Source: Picocystis sp. L7 (Eukaryota; Chlorophyta; Picocystophyceae; Picocystales; Picocystaceae). Taken from it: a DNA stretch of 64,000 bases. The notes under the pieces were generated by a model that searched no databases, was not told the origin of the DNA, and saw only the letters and a program-made list of their open reading frames with translations. How positions within the stretch are numbered: position 1 is the stretch's first letter; every line of letters starts with the position of its first letter. Shown here in pieces: positions 54,987 through 64,000 of the stretch. Position numbers and translations under genes: made by a program. The stretch covers positions 186,001 through 250,000 of the forward strand of contig QXJR01000014.1 of assembly GCA_020975725.1 (NCBI GenBank), read 5' to 3'.

Positions 54987-56753
54987 ATGGCGCAGATTCC
55001 GACGCTCGAGGCGTGCGAAAGGATGGGCGCAATCGCCAAAAGGTGGTCCAGAGAAAGAGACGAAGGAACGAACAGAGGGAAGGAGAAAGAAGGGCGGGAA
55101 CAAATGGAATGGGAGAAGAAGGTGGACCATCTCGTGAAACTCGCCCAGGAAGCCAACTGCTGTGGACCGACGAAACGCAACACCGTCGAGTGCGTGAAAA
55201 TGGAACTCTACAAAGTGATGCAAACGTACGCCAGAATCAGAAAGAGGACGGAAGAAACGAAGATGCGGATGCAGGACAAGGAACGAGATCCAGCCGAAGC
55301 AGCACTCAACCACCTCTGCAAACTGATGAAGATTCCCAGGGACAAGGATGGAGAATATGACGTAGCAGAGACAAGCTGCGCAGAGTTCTTCATGGATTTC
55401 TCCCTGCCCAAAGGTATACAGGCCCTTGCACACTTCACCTCGCTGCGGACGCTGGTCGTGGTGAACTGTTCCCTCTGCACCTTCCCACCCTTGAGTAAGC
55501 TGATGCAGTTGGAACGTGCAGATCTTACCGACAACAAAATCACCTTCATACCACAAGGTTCGCAAGAACAACAACCGACACTGAGAGAACTCGTTCTTGA
55601 TAGTAACCGTTTGATCACACTAGACGGTGTCGATTGCTTCCCAGGCCTACGCTGCCTGTCCACGGCCGCGAATCGAATCGCCTGCGCGAATGGGGCAGGT
55701 CGATTGCCAAGACTGGAGAAATTGAATTTGGCAGGAAACTGCATTCAGCATTTGAGTTTTGCTGGTGATTCCCACGGAAAAATCAAGGTGCTCAACCTGT
55801 CAGGCAATCCGATCGAGGCTTTGTTCGAAACCACCAGCCTGGCCGCCTTGGAAGATCTTGTCGAAGTGCATTTCTCCAGCCCAGAGTACGGAGCATGCCC
55901 TATCGTTCATCGCCCTTCTTATTTCTGCTATCTGATCTTCCACCTTCCAAAGATCAAGCGCATTGACAACTTTGTGATGGGCAAACATTCCAGGCAACTT
56001 GGAGAGGCCAGCTACCTCGAAGCATTGTGGGATGGAGATTTCTACTTGCGAGATCGTGCTGGGCCTGACTTGGCCGAACTGGAGGAAATCGAAAATGAAA
56101 TGTCGCAACTGACGGATCGACGACGATTTGAACCTGACAATGGGCGATATGCAGGGGGTTTGTCCAGGAGCACCGATCGTAGGACAGATATGGAAGACAT
56201 CTCGTGGATCGAGAGTGGCGGACCTGATTTGGTTGCGCAAGAGTTGCACACTCCCATCGAACAGATGGAAGCAACGCTCTGGGCAGGGAGCGAGACGCCA
56301 ACCAGCAGCCTTTCGGACAGTTTGGAAAACATTGCCATCAATTTCACCGATGCAGAGTTGGACCAAATGAGGAGAAAGATTGATGAAGAAGTATACGGCT
56401 ACCGTGGACGTGTTCCTCAGCCTTTGCCAAGGAACACTATACCCACGGGAGGCTTGCGCAAGACCAACAGGTCCAAAAGGGTGCCAAGGTCAACTGCAAG
56501 CACGAGCTCTTCAGGGTCTCTCAAATGGAAAGGCATCGAGGAATCCGCTGAAGGCAAGAAGAGTTGCAAGACAGGTAAAACTTTGACCGCTGACTTGAAA
56601 AGTTCTTCCGAAAACAAGCCCAGATTGAACGGCGTCCGAACCACCCCCTCTCCGGCAAGAAACGCCGAAGGGGTACGGAAGACAGCGAGCCCTGCCCGTC
56701 CAAGGTCAACCTGGAGTGGACGCTTTGGAAGTCCCACCTCGCGTGATTTGTAG
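54987..56753 (+). CDS. SDS22/LRRC9-type leucine-rich-repeat protein
   Basis: A protein of 588 residues. The N-terminal 130 residues are charged and helical with KMELYKVMQTYARIRKRTEETK. A block of five or six SDS22-like LRRs follows (about 150-300): LRTLVVVNCSLCTFPPLSK, LERADLTDNKITFIP, LRELVLDSNRLITLDGV, LEKLNLAGNCIQHL and VLNLSGNPIEAL. The cap FHLPKIKRIDNFV is the LRRcap-type ending seen in LRRC9 and axonemal LRR proteins. The C-terminal 150 residues are Ser-, Arg- and Pro-rich and basic, as in microtubule-associated tails. A cytoskeletal role is a guess. The start MAQIPTLEACERM at 54987 is the first plausible ATG. AATAAA is at 56787-56792. Confidence 0.85.
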   Translation: MAQIPTLEACERMGAIAKRWSRERDEGTNRGKEKEGREQMEWEKKVDHLVKLAQEANCCGPTKRNTVECVKMELYKVMQTYARIRKRTEETKMRMQDKERDPAEAALNHLCKLMKIPRDKDGEYDVAETSCAEFFMDFSLPKGIQALAHFTSLRTLVVVNCSLCTFPPLSKLMQLERADLTDNKITFIPQGSQEQQPTLRELVLDSNRLITLDGVDCFPGLRCLSTAANRIACANGAGRLPRLEKLNLAGNCIQHLSFAGDSHGKIKVLNLSGNPIEALFETTSLAALEDLVEVHFSSPEYGACPIVHRPSYFCYLIFHLPKIKRIDNFVMGKHSRQLGEASYLEALWDGDFYLRDRAGPDLAELEEIENEMSQLTDRRRFEPDNGRYAGGLSRSTDRRTDMEDISWIESGGPDLVAQELHTPIEQMEATLWAGSETPTSSLSDSLENIAINFTDAELDQMRRKIDEEVYGYRGRVPQPLPRNTIPTGGLRKTNRSKRVPRSTASTSSSGSLKWKGIEESAEGKKSCKTGKTLTADLKSSSENKPRLNGVRTTPSPARNAEGVRKTASPARPRSTWSGRFGSPTSRDL

Positions 56754-57588
56754 GGAGTGATTGGTCCAAAGGATCGCATTCAACCTAATAAAGACATGTA
56801 GTTCAGGGTACCAGGTTGCTACATCGGTAGCACCAGCTTATTTTGGACTTGGCAATGTCTGAACGAATGCCCTGTGTACGTTATTGATAATTCCTACCTG
56901 ATTTACACTTCTTGGCATTCTGAACCTCGTGCGTATGCATTGCTTGAATTGCAGGCTTATCCATTTTGACGAAAGCACGCTGCTTGCAAGCGTTGGACAC
57001 ATCCTTGCTCCTTGGATGGTGGGGATTCCTGCCACGACCGGGAAGTTGACAACCCTTTCCGGTTGTTGGAGAGGAGGATGGATGAATCCTGGTACTCGTT
57101 TGGTGCCTTGCACGTGGGGATTTTTTGGAGCAGGGGTTGCTCTGTGGCGTGAGACAAATGCTCTCTCTATAGGCCTACGATGTGGACGATACCCCTGGAG
57201 TGCTGAGAGGCTGCTGTTGTTGCTGTCTCCCGTGCTGTCCACGCTTCCGGTCAGGCCTGCACCCCTGTGCATGATATGCACAAGTGGATGACGCTCCCCA
57301 TCATGCAGTCCTGGAAGCGTTGCATGGGTTGGGACCGGGGTCCACGTCCGCGTTTGCCACGATCATGGACTCCTTTTCTCAGACCATCCAGTCCTCCTTC
57401 CTTCACACCTGCATCCTGAACCCACACCTTGGCCTGGTCTCATCATGGCTTTGCAATCTCACCATCTGCTCCACACCAGCACGGTGGTGTGACCCATGAT
57501 CTTCTCTCCTTTCTTGGGGTGGGAAAGCTCCTGATGGGAACATCCATCCTGTTCCTTCACAAAGTTCAGGACTTGGGCAACGAAGGCG
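56754..57588. other. Interval with a possible minus-strand exon
   Basis: In the minus direction a CTGAC near 57250 is followed by CAG and a Gln-rich stretch, and a frame at 56838-57281 is open for 147 codons. No domain is recognisable, alternative frames look equally good, and no upstream exon could be joined, so this is left as a candidate only. Confidence 0.35.
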
Positions 57589-58991
57589 ATGGACGTCCAC
57601 GACGCGCTGCTCCAACACGTGCGTGCGCGCAGGGGAGACTGGACGAGGCGAAGGTGAGGGAGAAGAAGAGGAGGCTGACGTGAAATGCGCGAGAGCAGGT
57701 GGAAGGAGCGAGGCGCGACGGTCGTCGGCTGTTGGCCGACGGGAAGGTGTTGCAGCTGCTGGACGGAGCGTTGGAAGAACAAGAGAAGGATCCCTCCGCG
57801 TTCTTCGATCTCCTGGAAACGTTGCTGGACGTGAGCCAAGCCGAAGACGCCGTGGACGTCTTCCAATACCTCGAACGTGTGGCGGAAGACGTGCAGAAGC
57901 CTACCATGGTGGCCCATGGAAAGTTCCACGTGTTGCGTGCATGCACACAGCTCTTGCGTAGGATGAGTCGTAGGGAACACGCACATGCATGTGGATTGGC
58001 TCATCTCTTCCTCGCGCAATTTCTACCCATGCACGATCGATCAGGCACCAATCCTGCAGGACCACCGGAGGTGGAGTTTCCAGTGCACATAGACAACATG
58101 AGTGACAAACCCTCCGGAAAGGAAGCTGCTGCACTGCCGCCGGTGTCCTACTCGTTCTATTCGGCGTTCTGGAGCGTTCAAGAAAGCTTCCAGAAACCCC
58201 AGAAGCTGACCGAAGCTTCCACGTGGAAGAACTTTGAGAGGATCGTGCGCAAGGCGTTGGTGAACTTCGCCTCTCCCGCCAACACAGAACAGAAGCAGTC
58301 CACGTTCAGGGAAACCGATGCATGGCCTTACTTGACAAGCTGGAGGATCACAGGTTTGCAGTTGAAACAGCCCACATTCCGAGCTTCTTTTCTGCTGCAA
58401 GCCCTCGTTTTCACGGAGTACGCGCTGCATCCACCCACTGCACAGGTCCAGCCCCTCCCGGAAGAGATGAAGAACGGAGCAAACAGCCTGAGGGAAGAAA
58501 TTTTGAAGGCTCTATCAACCACAATATCGGTCCCAGGTTTCGCAGAGTTCCTGGACAACGTTCTCGTGCAAGAGAAGCACTGGGTGGAATGGAAACGCGC
58601 AAGGTGTCCCAGTCGGGCGCTTCCCAGGGTCGAGAGTCTAGGTGAATCAGATTCGGCTCCGCCAGGAAAGAGAATGCGCGTTGGATCCACCGAATTGCGC
58701 CCGGGCCCAGAAGCCTTTGAGGGGTTGGAAGACATCAGCATGGGCAACTTGGATGGCTTGAAGGACCGCGATTTGGTCGTTCCCCTCGCCGAGTTTTTTA
58801 AGCTCGTGGCCGAACAGGAGGATCCAGACAACGCCATCGAGGAGCCCTACAAGGTCGTTTACGACAACTTGTTCCGTTGGCGCGCCTTCCGCAGGGTGTC
58901 TGCGGAGGAGTTTGACAAGCTGCAGGAGCTCGTCACGGATCCCGCTGCGCTCAAGCGTTACGCTTGTTCCAAATCGGTCCCGGCCCCTTGA
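57589..58991 (+). CDS. THOC1: THO complex subunit 1 (HPR1)
   Basis: Subunit of the nuclear THO/TREX complex, coupling transcription to mRNA export. Exons 57589-57618 and 57699-58991 give 440 residues. The first exon is only ten codons, MDVHDALLQH; the 80-base intron has donor GTGCGT, branch CTGAC and acceptor CAG. THOC1 blocks include DLLETLLDVSQAEDAVDVFQYLE, the SYSFYSAFWSVQESFQKP segment (equivalent to the YNLYRKFWSLQDYFRNP block), FRASFLLQALVFTEY, EKHWVEWKRARCPS and PLAEFFKLVAEQEDPDN. It stops soon after WRAFRRV and lacks the C-terminal death domain of animal THOC1 (657 aa). The tiny exon 1 is supported by phase and splice signals, not homology. Confidence 0.9.
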
Positions 58992-59043
58992 ATCTCCCCT
59001 CTCTTGTAAAACAAACCGTGGTGGGGTCTCTGGTCGGGGCGTT

Positions 59044-59083
59044 CCTTGTACCTTGTACCTTGTACCTTGTACCTTGTACCTTG
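59044..59083. repeat. 7-bp microsatellite (CCTTGTA), 5.7 copies
   Basis: Five perfect CCTTGTA units and a partial sixth in the short spacer between THOC1 and the pseudouridine synthase gene. Confidence 0.95.
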
Positions 59084-59178
59084 GTGGTCAGTCTTCCATA
59101 CCTGGTGGTGGCATTTCGGACACGTCCATGCGAAGCGTCGCGCCGCCGCGCGCGTGTCGACGCACTTCCCAGCGGCGC

Positions 59179-60284
59179 ATGGCGACCTCGGACGGACTGG
59201 AAGCCGACCGTGCGCGCGACTGCAAGGTCCTTTTCGAGGAGAAACGCGATTGGAGCGCGGTGGAACGGTTCTATCGCGAAGCTGTGCGAGGACGAAGGTC
59301 GGTGTGGATGGTGTCCGAAGCGCTTGAAGAGGTGCGAGGCGCGTCTTTGGCGCGCCGTGGGGATCGAAGGAAGACGCGAGAGGCGCGAAGAAGAGCTCTG
59401 ACCGTGTGGTGGACGTGCAGTTCGCGTTCGACGTGGACGAACGCAGCTACGAACCGCCGCACAAGAGGAAGCAGCAGAGCAAATCCATGCTGAACAGGAA
59501 GACCTTCGCCATGAAGTTGGCGTACGTCGGATCCGACTTTCGCGGCTGGGCCTGGCAGCCAGATGGAAGCACGGTCGAGAAGGCCATCACGGATGCTTTG
59601 AAGCCGCTCTTGGGACAGAACCGACCCGTGGTGTACAGTGCAGGTCGGACGGATCGAGGAGTAAGCGCACTGGGCCAATGCTGCTCGTTCCACACCACCG
59701 CACAAGTGACACCCAATGAGGTGGAAGGAGCCATCAATGCGTGCGCTCCGGAATCGCTGCGCGTCTGGGATTGCCGATTGATGCCTACCAGCTTTCATGC
59801 CACGTTCAGCGCGATGTGGAGGAGGTACCTGTACATTCTGCCGATCCACGATACCCCGGAGGACAAATGCATTGATGCAGAACGGATCAATGGAATGCTG
59901 GGTCCCCTTGAAGGAGAGACCCTGGACTATACGGCATTTGCAAGAGATACGCCACGAGGTAAAGATACAACGTGTGTGCTACACCGTGCACGTGCATTCG
60001 AGGGTCACCTGCCTGCATCCGGAGGCCGGGTCCTCTGCATAGAAGTCATCGGAAACCGATTTTTGAGACGGATGGTGAGGATCCTGGTTTCAACATGCGT
60101 GAGAGACTGCATCAACCATGGATGTGATGGAGGATGCGAGCGAAGCAAACGCACCCTCAGAGACTACTGTAGCGATGCAGTACTGGGTGATGAGGAAGCG
60201 CGAAGACGGACAGCCCCCGCAGCTCCAGCCGTTGGCTTGAGCTTCTTGGGCGTCGGCTACATGAAACCATGCATTCCTAGATAA
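59179..60284 (+). CDS. tRNA pseudouridine synthase, TruA/PUS1 family
   Basis: Isomerises uridines in the tRNA anticodon arm. Exons 59179-59331 and 59421-60284 join in phase 0 to 338 residues; the 89-base intron has donor GTGCGA, branch CTGAC and acceptor CAG. The N-terminal 51 residues (MATSDGLEADRARDCK..) are a charged helical extension. The core starts KLAYVGSDFRGWAWQPDGSTVE; the catalytic Asp is Asp129 in SAGRTDRGVSALGQ, and MWRRYLYILP, GNRFLRRMVRILV and ARRRTAPAAPAVGL are family blocks. The last resembles the 'APA.GL' C-terminal strand of TruA. It most resembles the PUS3/TruA side of the family but position specificity cannot be read. No clear organelle leader. Confidence 0.93.
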
Positions 60285-60424
60285 GACAGAGGCATTTGAA
60301 TGCAAACAACACAATTCATTTAAGAACAAACAACTGGAACAATGGGCTCCAGGAATAAGAGGGTACAGATAATGCAAATGATATCCCGCCATACCCAACT
60401 CATCCCATTGATTCAACACGACGA

Positions 60425-61522
60425 TCACCACTTGAGCATAATACGATACCCTTTGTTGGTCCGATTCTGCAGCATGTCCATCGCTTCATTAACTTTCGAG
60501 AAAGGCATGATCTGTGGTTTCCAATCTTTCGCATCTTTCTCCATATACTTCAAGTTCGATGAAACCAGATCCACCATTTTTGTAATGCGGCTGCAGCCAC
60601 TTACCACCGATCCACAGATCCTCTTCTTTGTAAACACGAGGGGAATCCACCCATAGGAAAAGGCCTGGTCATTTGCTGCAGGCACCCCAACCCTGCAGTA
60701 CACTCCCTCAAAGGTCAACAAGTCCATCAATGGGGCAAAGTCATGGTTGGTTGGTGTCGTATCGATCAAGACGTCATACTGGTTCGCATGAGCAGCCATA
60801 CCGTCCTTATCTGTCAGCACGACAAAATCTTGAGCACCAATGGCAAGGGTGGCATCCTTTTTCTTTGCAGTGCTGCTGAAGGCAGTGACCCTTGCGCCGT
60901 ACAGTTTGGCCAATTTGATTGCAACAGTCCCAAGACCACCGATGGAGATGATTCCGACCTTCGATCCAGGGCGCACATAATCACAGATGGGCTCGAACAC
61001 CGTGCTGCCACCACACAGTAGTGGGCACATGATCTCTGGCGTGATATTGTCGGGGACCTTGAACACAAACCTCTCCTCCACTCTCATGACCTTGGAGAAG
61101 CAGCCTCCATGTTCGTTGTGCGGGTCCTTCCCGTAGCCTCCTGCAGACTTGCCCAGGTACGTTCCTTGAAAACCATTCTTACAAATGTTTTCCTTTCCTT
61201 CCAGGCAAGCAGAGCATGTGGAGCACGAGTCTCGAATCCAGGAGACTCCGACCTGATCTCCCATCTTGAACTTTCGGGTGGAATCTCCAAGCCTTCGCAC
61301 GAATCCGACACCTTCGTGTCCCAGCACCAATGGGTAGTCCGCCACTCCCCAGTCATTCTCCCTCATGTGCACGTCCGTGTGGCACACACCGCAGTGCGTC
61401 ATTTCGATTTCCACCTGGGTCGCTTTCAAAGGCGGCAGCTCGATGTCCTCCAGTTGGAGCTTGCCTCCTTTCTCTCTGCACACGTACGCCTGCACGCGCA
61501 GGGGACCGTCGGCTTCTCCCAT
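60425..61522 (-). CDS. Zinc-dependent alcohol dehydrogenase, CAD/YahK-like
   Basis: MDR-family NADP-type alcohol/aldehyde reductase of 365 residues. Catalytic-zinc ligands are Cys47 (HCGVCHTD), His69 with Glu70 (GHEGVG) and a later Cys in MCPLLCGGSTV. Structural-zinc cysteines are in CSTCSACLEGKENIC. The Rossmann motif is SIGGLGTVAIKLAK. The overall pattern (GYGKDPHNEHGG, PLLCGGSTVFEP, DTTPTNHDF) is that of cinnamyl-alcohol-dehydrogenase-like and bacterial YahK enzymes, which are broad aldehyde reductases; the true substrate is unknown. The ATG at 61522 starts with a short polar N-terminus, so a cytosolic location is likely. No intron. It converges with the pseudouridine synthase gene. Confidence 0.94.
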   Translation of the reverse strand: MGEADGPLRVQAYVCREKGGKLQLEDIELPPLKATQVEIEMTHCGVCHTDVHMRENDWGVADYPLVLGHEGVGFVRRLGDSTRKFKMGDQVGVSWIRDSCSTCSACLEGKENICKNGFQGTYLGKSAGGYGKDPHNEHGGCFSKVMRVEERFVFKVPDNITPEIMCPLLCGGSTVFEPICDYVRPGSKVGIISIGGLGTVAIKLAKLYGARVTAFSSTAKKKDATLAIGAQDFVVLTDKDGMAAHANQYDVLIDTTPTNHDFAPLMDLLTFEGVYCRVGVPAANDQAFSYGWIPLVFTKKRICGSVVSGCSRITKMVDLVSSNLKYMEKDAKDWKPQIMPFSKVNEAMDMLQNRTNKGYRIMLKW

Positions 61523-63369
61523 CGTATGCGTCGCTTTCTCTTGCTCCTTCTCAAGCGGCGATGTCGCAAGGTTCGGATCCGATCGGATGCACGCGCTCGA
61601 CTGTGCTGCGCTTCCTCTTCGCGAGCACGTAAGGAATGACGTTGTGGAAGACGTGCCCTCTCGCTACCAACGAACCTGCGCGGAGAAGAAATCGCAGCCG
61701 TCCATTCGACCGGATCTCGGAGAACCCCGGAGTGTAATCGACGGTGCAGGACACACACCGGGGAATATTGGAGGTCGATACCGGCCCGAACCCAGACGTC
61801 CGCTCCAGATCGACCGGTGAACGTGGGGGGATGATCGGGACCGTTCGATCGGTTGGGGAAGGCTTCAAGGGAAGGACCAAGGCGGCCGAAGTCTGGAAAC
61901 GAGAGGACCACCTTGGCAACGCCTCGGCAATGGGACACGAACGCAACGAAGGAGATCTTGCTAGCGGCGCCGAATTGCAACGGAATCAAGGCGAATCAAT
62001 CCTACTTCGACCGTCTACACACTCGACGAAGAATGGTGGTCAAGCTAACTTTAAATCGTCAATGGGGACCTAGAAGTGGATTCGACATGCTAAAAAGGGA
62101 CACTATCGAAAAAAGGAAAACTCAATGCAACACACTCTTGCCGAGCAAGAGTCCACACAACAAGGTACATGGACCATCGGGATGCAGCGCAACTTTAATC
62201 TTTGCTCTTTGCAACATGCGAGAGAGGGTCCGTTGGAGGCATCCTATACATACTCCAACTTGCTCCAATGAAAGTATCGTAGGCATCGCCAAATCGAGCG
62301 CATGTCGATGTCACGTTCCTTGCTAGACACAAGGCTAGGTCGCACTGCATATCCATGCATCAAACTCAACCGGTTTCGAGTTGAGAGAGATAACCGTAGC
62401 CGAAGGCGGACTTGAATACACAAGATCTCGTTGGACGGCTACATCAGCGTTGTCAAAACCACAAATTAATCCCTACGATGTCTCCTTCGTGTTGTTGGGC
62501 GCAATCGATCTTCCCACCGATCGTCTAATTTGACTAGCAATCTTGAATGCAAATCCATTCGCAACTCCCGTGTGAGAGGGGGCCATGCATATGGTCCTTG
62601 CGTTTGCGCTACCCTTGCGTGTCATGTGGTCTGCTAAAGATACATTCGTGTGAAGCGAGTTGTTGTCTGGAGCTGGTGCAAAGTTGCCAAGTGAAGGTTT
62701 TATACCTTGGCACGCGTCTCGGTACTCTTGCTATCCTACGGTGCCATTACCGCGTGCCGTGTTGTTCGTTCAAATAGGCCACCTCTTTGGCCTCCTCCTC
62801 GTTCTCTACCACAATGCCGGATGCACTACAAGCGTTCTTCTCAAGCGTTGCACCATCATTCGTGAAGATGAAAGGTGGCTTGTTGTCCAATCCTATCACT
62901 TCACCCTCCCCTACTCCTTGAATCCGTGGTAGATGTGTTTGATGCTGCGCTTTGCTCAGACCTTCCATGTTGATTCGAGTGTACCGTTTGAGTTCGATTG
63001 AATGCTTTGATCGCATGTAGCAGCAAGGCGGTCGTGGTCCTCCTCGCATCATCTATGTAGTGCCTCCGAGTACGCGATGGCCGGTGTTGACGTCATAGTA
63101 GAGTGCCGTTTTGCAGGATTCGTCGTGCAAACCATGATGCCCCCTGCCACCTTGCCCGTCTTCCTCTTTCGCCATCGCAGCTCCACCGACTTCATGCCTC
63201 GTTGCCCACTTGCTCCAGCCCTCCACTTGCACCCCTCCTCACGAACGCACTTCTCTCGTTCGTCCGGGACGGGGATCGGGTGCATCTGCTTCGAGGGGTG
63301 TATCTGCCCCATCTCTCCTGGGTCAGGAGACCCCTGGAGGATCCTCGTCGCGAAACGTCGCCATCGACG
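61523..63369. other. Gene-poor interval of 1.8 kb
   Basis: From about 61700 to 63050 base composition is even, ORFs are short on both strands and no domain, RNA gene or repeat array is seen. Similar in character to 3500-5200 and 50450-52900. The last 300 bases are GC-rich and probably the promoter of the following gene. Confidence 0.5.
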
Positions 63370-64000
63370 ATGGACGCCTCCTTCGTGCGCCTCGGCAGCC
63401 GCCTCGCGCGGTCCTGGCTGGTGCCTGGAGACGGTGGTCTTCGCATGTCGGACGAAAGACACGACTGGACGCTCCACGTGCGCTCGGACGGGAAGTACGA
63501 GCTACGAGAGGGACGGGAAGGCGGGAAGAAGATCGACGTCCGAGGCGCAGGAGAAGGCGGTGTGGCGCTCGCGAAAGAGTCCAACCAGCACACCGCCTTC
63601 GAAATCAAGTTCTGCAGCGACGGTAGGGCTTCCCTATGGTTCCCTGCAGTGGCCGGTTTTCTCGCCTGCGACCTGGAAGGGGCCCTCTGGGCAGAAAAGA
63701 CAACAGGAACGGCCTGGAGCAAGTGGGAATGGAAGGAAACACCGTTCCCTGGCAATGATTTGAACACGGTGTCGCTTGTGAAGGTAAATCTCAAGGCGAG
63801 AAACGGGAAGTACCTCTGCTGTGCCTGCACCGTGCCCAACGCCAGGGCTGAAGTACCCTGCTGCTGCGAAGAAATCGTCCTGAATGTGCAAGGACCTGAT
63901 CCAGGAATGTCGTCCCACGGTGGTGGACACTCCGCAATCATCAGCAATGGCGGGATCCAAACACTCATGAACGTCGACGAGGAAGGAAAGGTTTTCTTTC
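63370..64000 (+). CDS. Fascin-like beta-trefoil protein, partial (C-terminus beyond window)
   Basis: The frame runs open to the right edge, giving 210 residues. It begins MDASFVRLGSRLARSWLVPG. The repeated hydrophobic spacing and the phrase VKVNLKARNGKYLCC resemble the 'LRGVNGRYL' strands of fascin and related beta-trefoils, which bundle actin or bind sugars; EIKFCSDGRASLW and IQTLMNVDEEGKVFF may be further strands. A Cys cluster (CCACTVPNARAEVPCCC) is unusual. No signal peptide is apparent. The assignment rests on a weak motif and should be treated as a fold suggestion only. ATG 63370 is the first in frame after a GC-rich leader. Confidence 0.55.
   Translation, partial: MDASFVRLGSRLARSWLVPGDGGLRMSDERHDWTLHVRSDGKYELREGREGGKKIDVRGAGEGGVALAKESNQHTAFEIKFCSDGRASLWFPAVAGFLACDLEGALWAEKTTGTAWSKWEWKETPFPGNDLNTVSLVKVNLKARNGKYLCCACTVPNARAEVPCCCEEIVLNVQGPDPGMSSHGGGHSAIISNGGIQTLMNVDEEGKVFF

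Overview
The window reads as nuclear DNA of a compact, intron-poor, photosynthetic eukaryote, most likely a unicellular alga of the Archaeplastida. Plastid ancestry is shown by an HMA1-type envelope metal ATPase, a thylakoid-lumen cyclophilin with a bipartite leader, LL-diaminopimelate aminotransferase, an organellar polynucleotide phosphorylase and an EMB2004-like LRR protein. Several 3' ends carry AATAAA rather than the TGTAA typical of core chlorophytes. Two plastid leaders have an early Phe (MAF.. and MAMRCTF..), a habit of red-algal and glaucophyte transit peptides. These are hints only; the species cannot be fixed from the sequence. No viral element, complete transposon, tRNA, rRNA or CRISPR array was recognised.

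Layout: 1-3 kb, HMA1 (cut by the window edge) and a three-exon unknown gene, both minus. 3-5.3 kb, gene-poor. 5.3-16.4 kb, a UBE3C/UPL6-like HECT ligase, a small HTH-domain protein, SLU7, a Nudix protein and LL-DAP aminotransferase. 16.5-24.4 kb, a Cys-rich unknown, lumenal cyclophilin, a MORN/filamin protein and an AP2-domain protein. 25.6-36.9 kb, a giant UPL1-type HECT ligase (3589 aa as reconstructed). 37.7-42.9 kb, a Bot1p-type mitochondrial protein, CHID1, arsenite methyltransferase and a coiled-coil protein. 43.6-50 kb, IPP isomerase, MIF, EMC2 and PNPase. 50-52.9 kb, gene-poor. 52.9-61.5 kb, two head-to-head LRR proteins, THOC1, a TruA-type pseudouridine synthase and a zinc alcohol dehydrogenase. 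61.5-63.4 kb, gene-poor; then a partial fascin-like protein at the right edge.

Genes are housekeeping and not organised as a pathway. Many are divergent pairs sharing short promoters, and several of these promoters hold minisatellites.

Two window-wide signals stand out. First, 14 introns in 11 genes could be placed by protein homology or frame; 13 have the branch-point word CTGAC and one has CTAAC, and half have the donor GTGCG. They lie mostly in the first tenth to third of the gene, often behind very small first exons. Second, a hairpin-like promoter word, GGGAGAGAAGAAACTCCC or close to it, occurs five times, always upstream of a gene and always in the same orientation relative to it.
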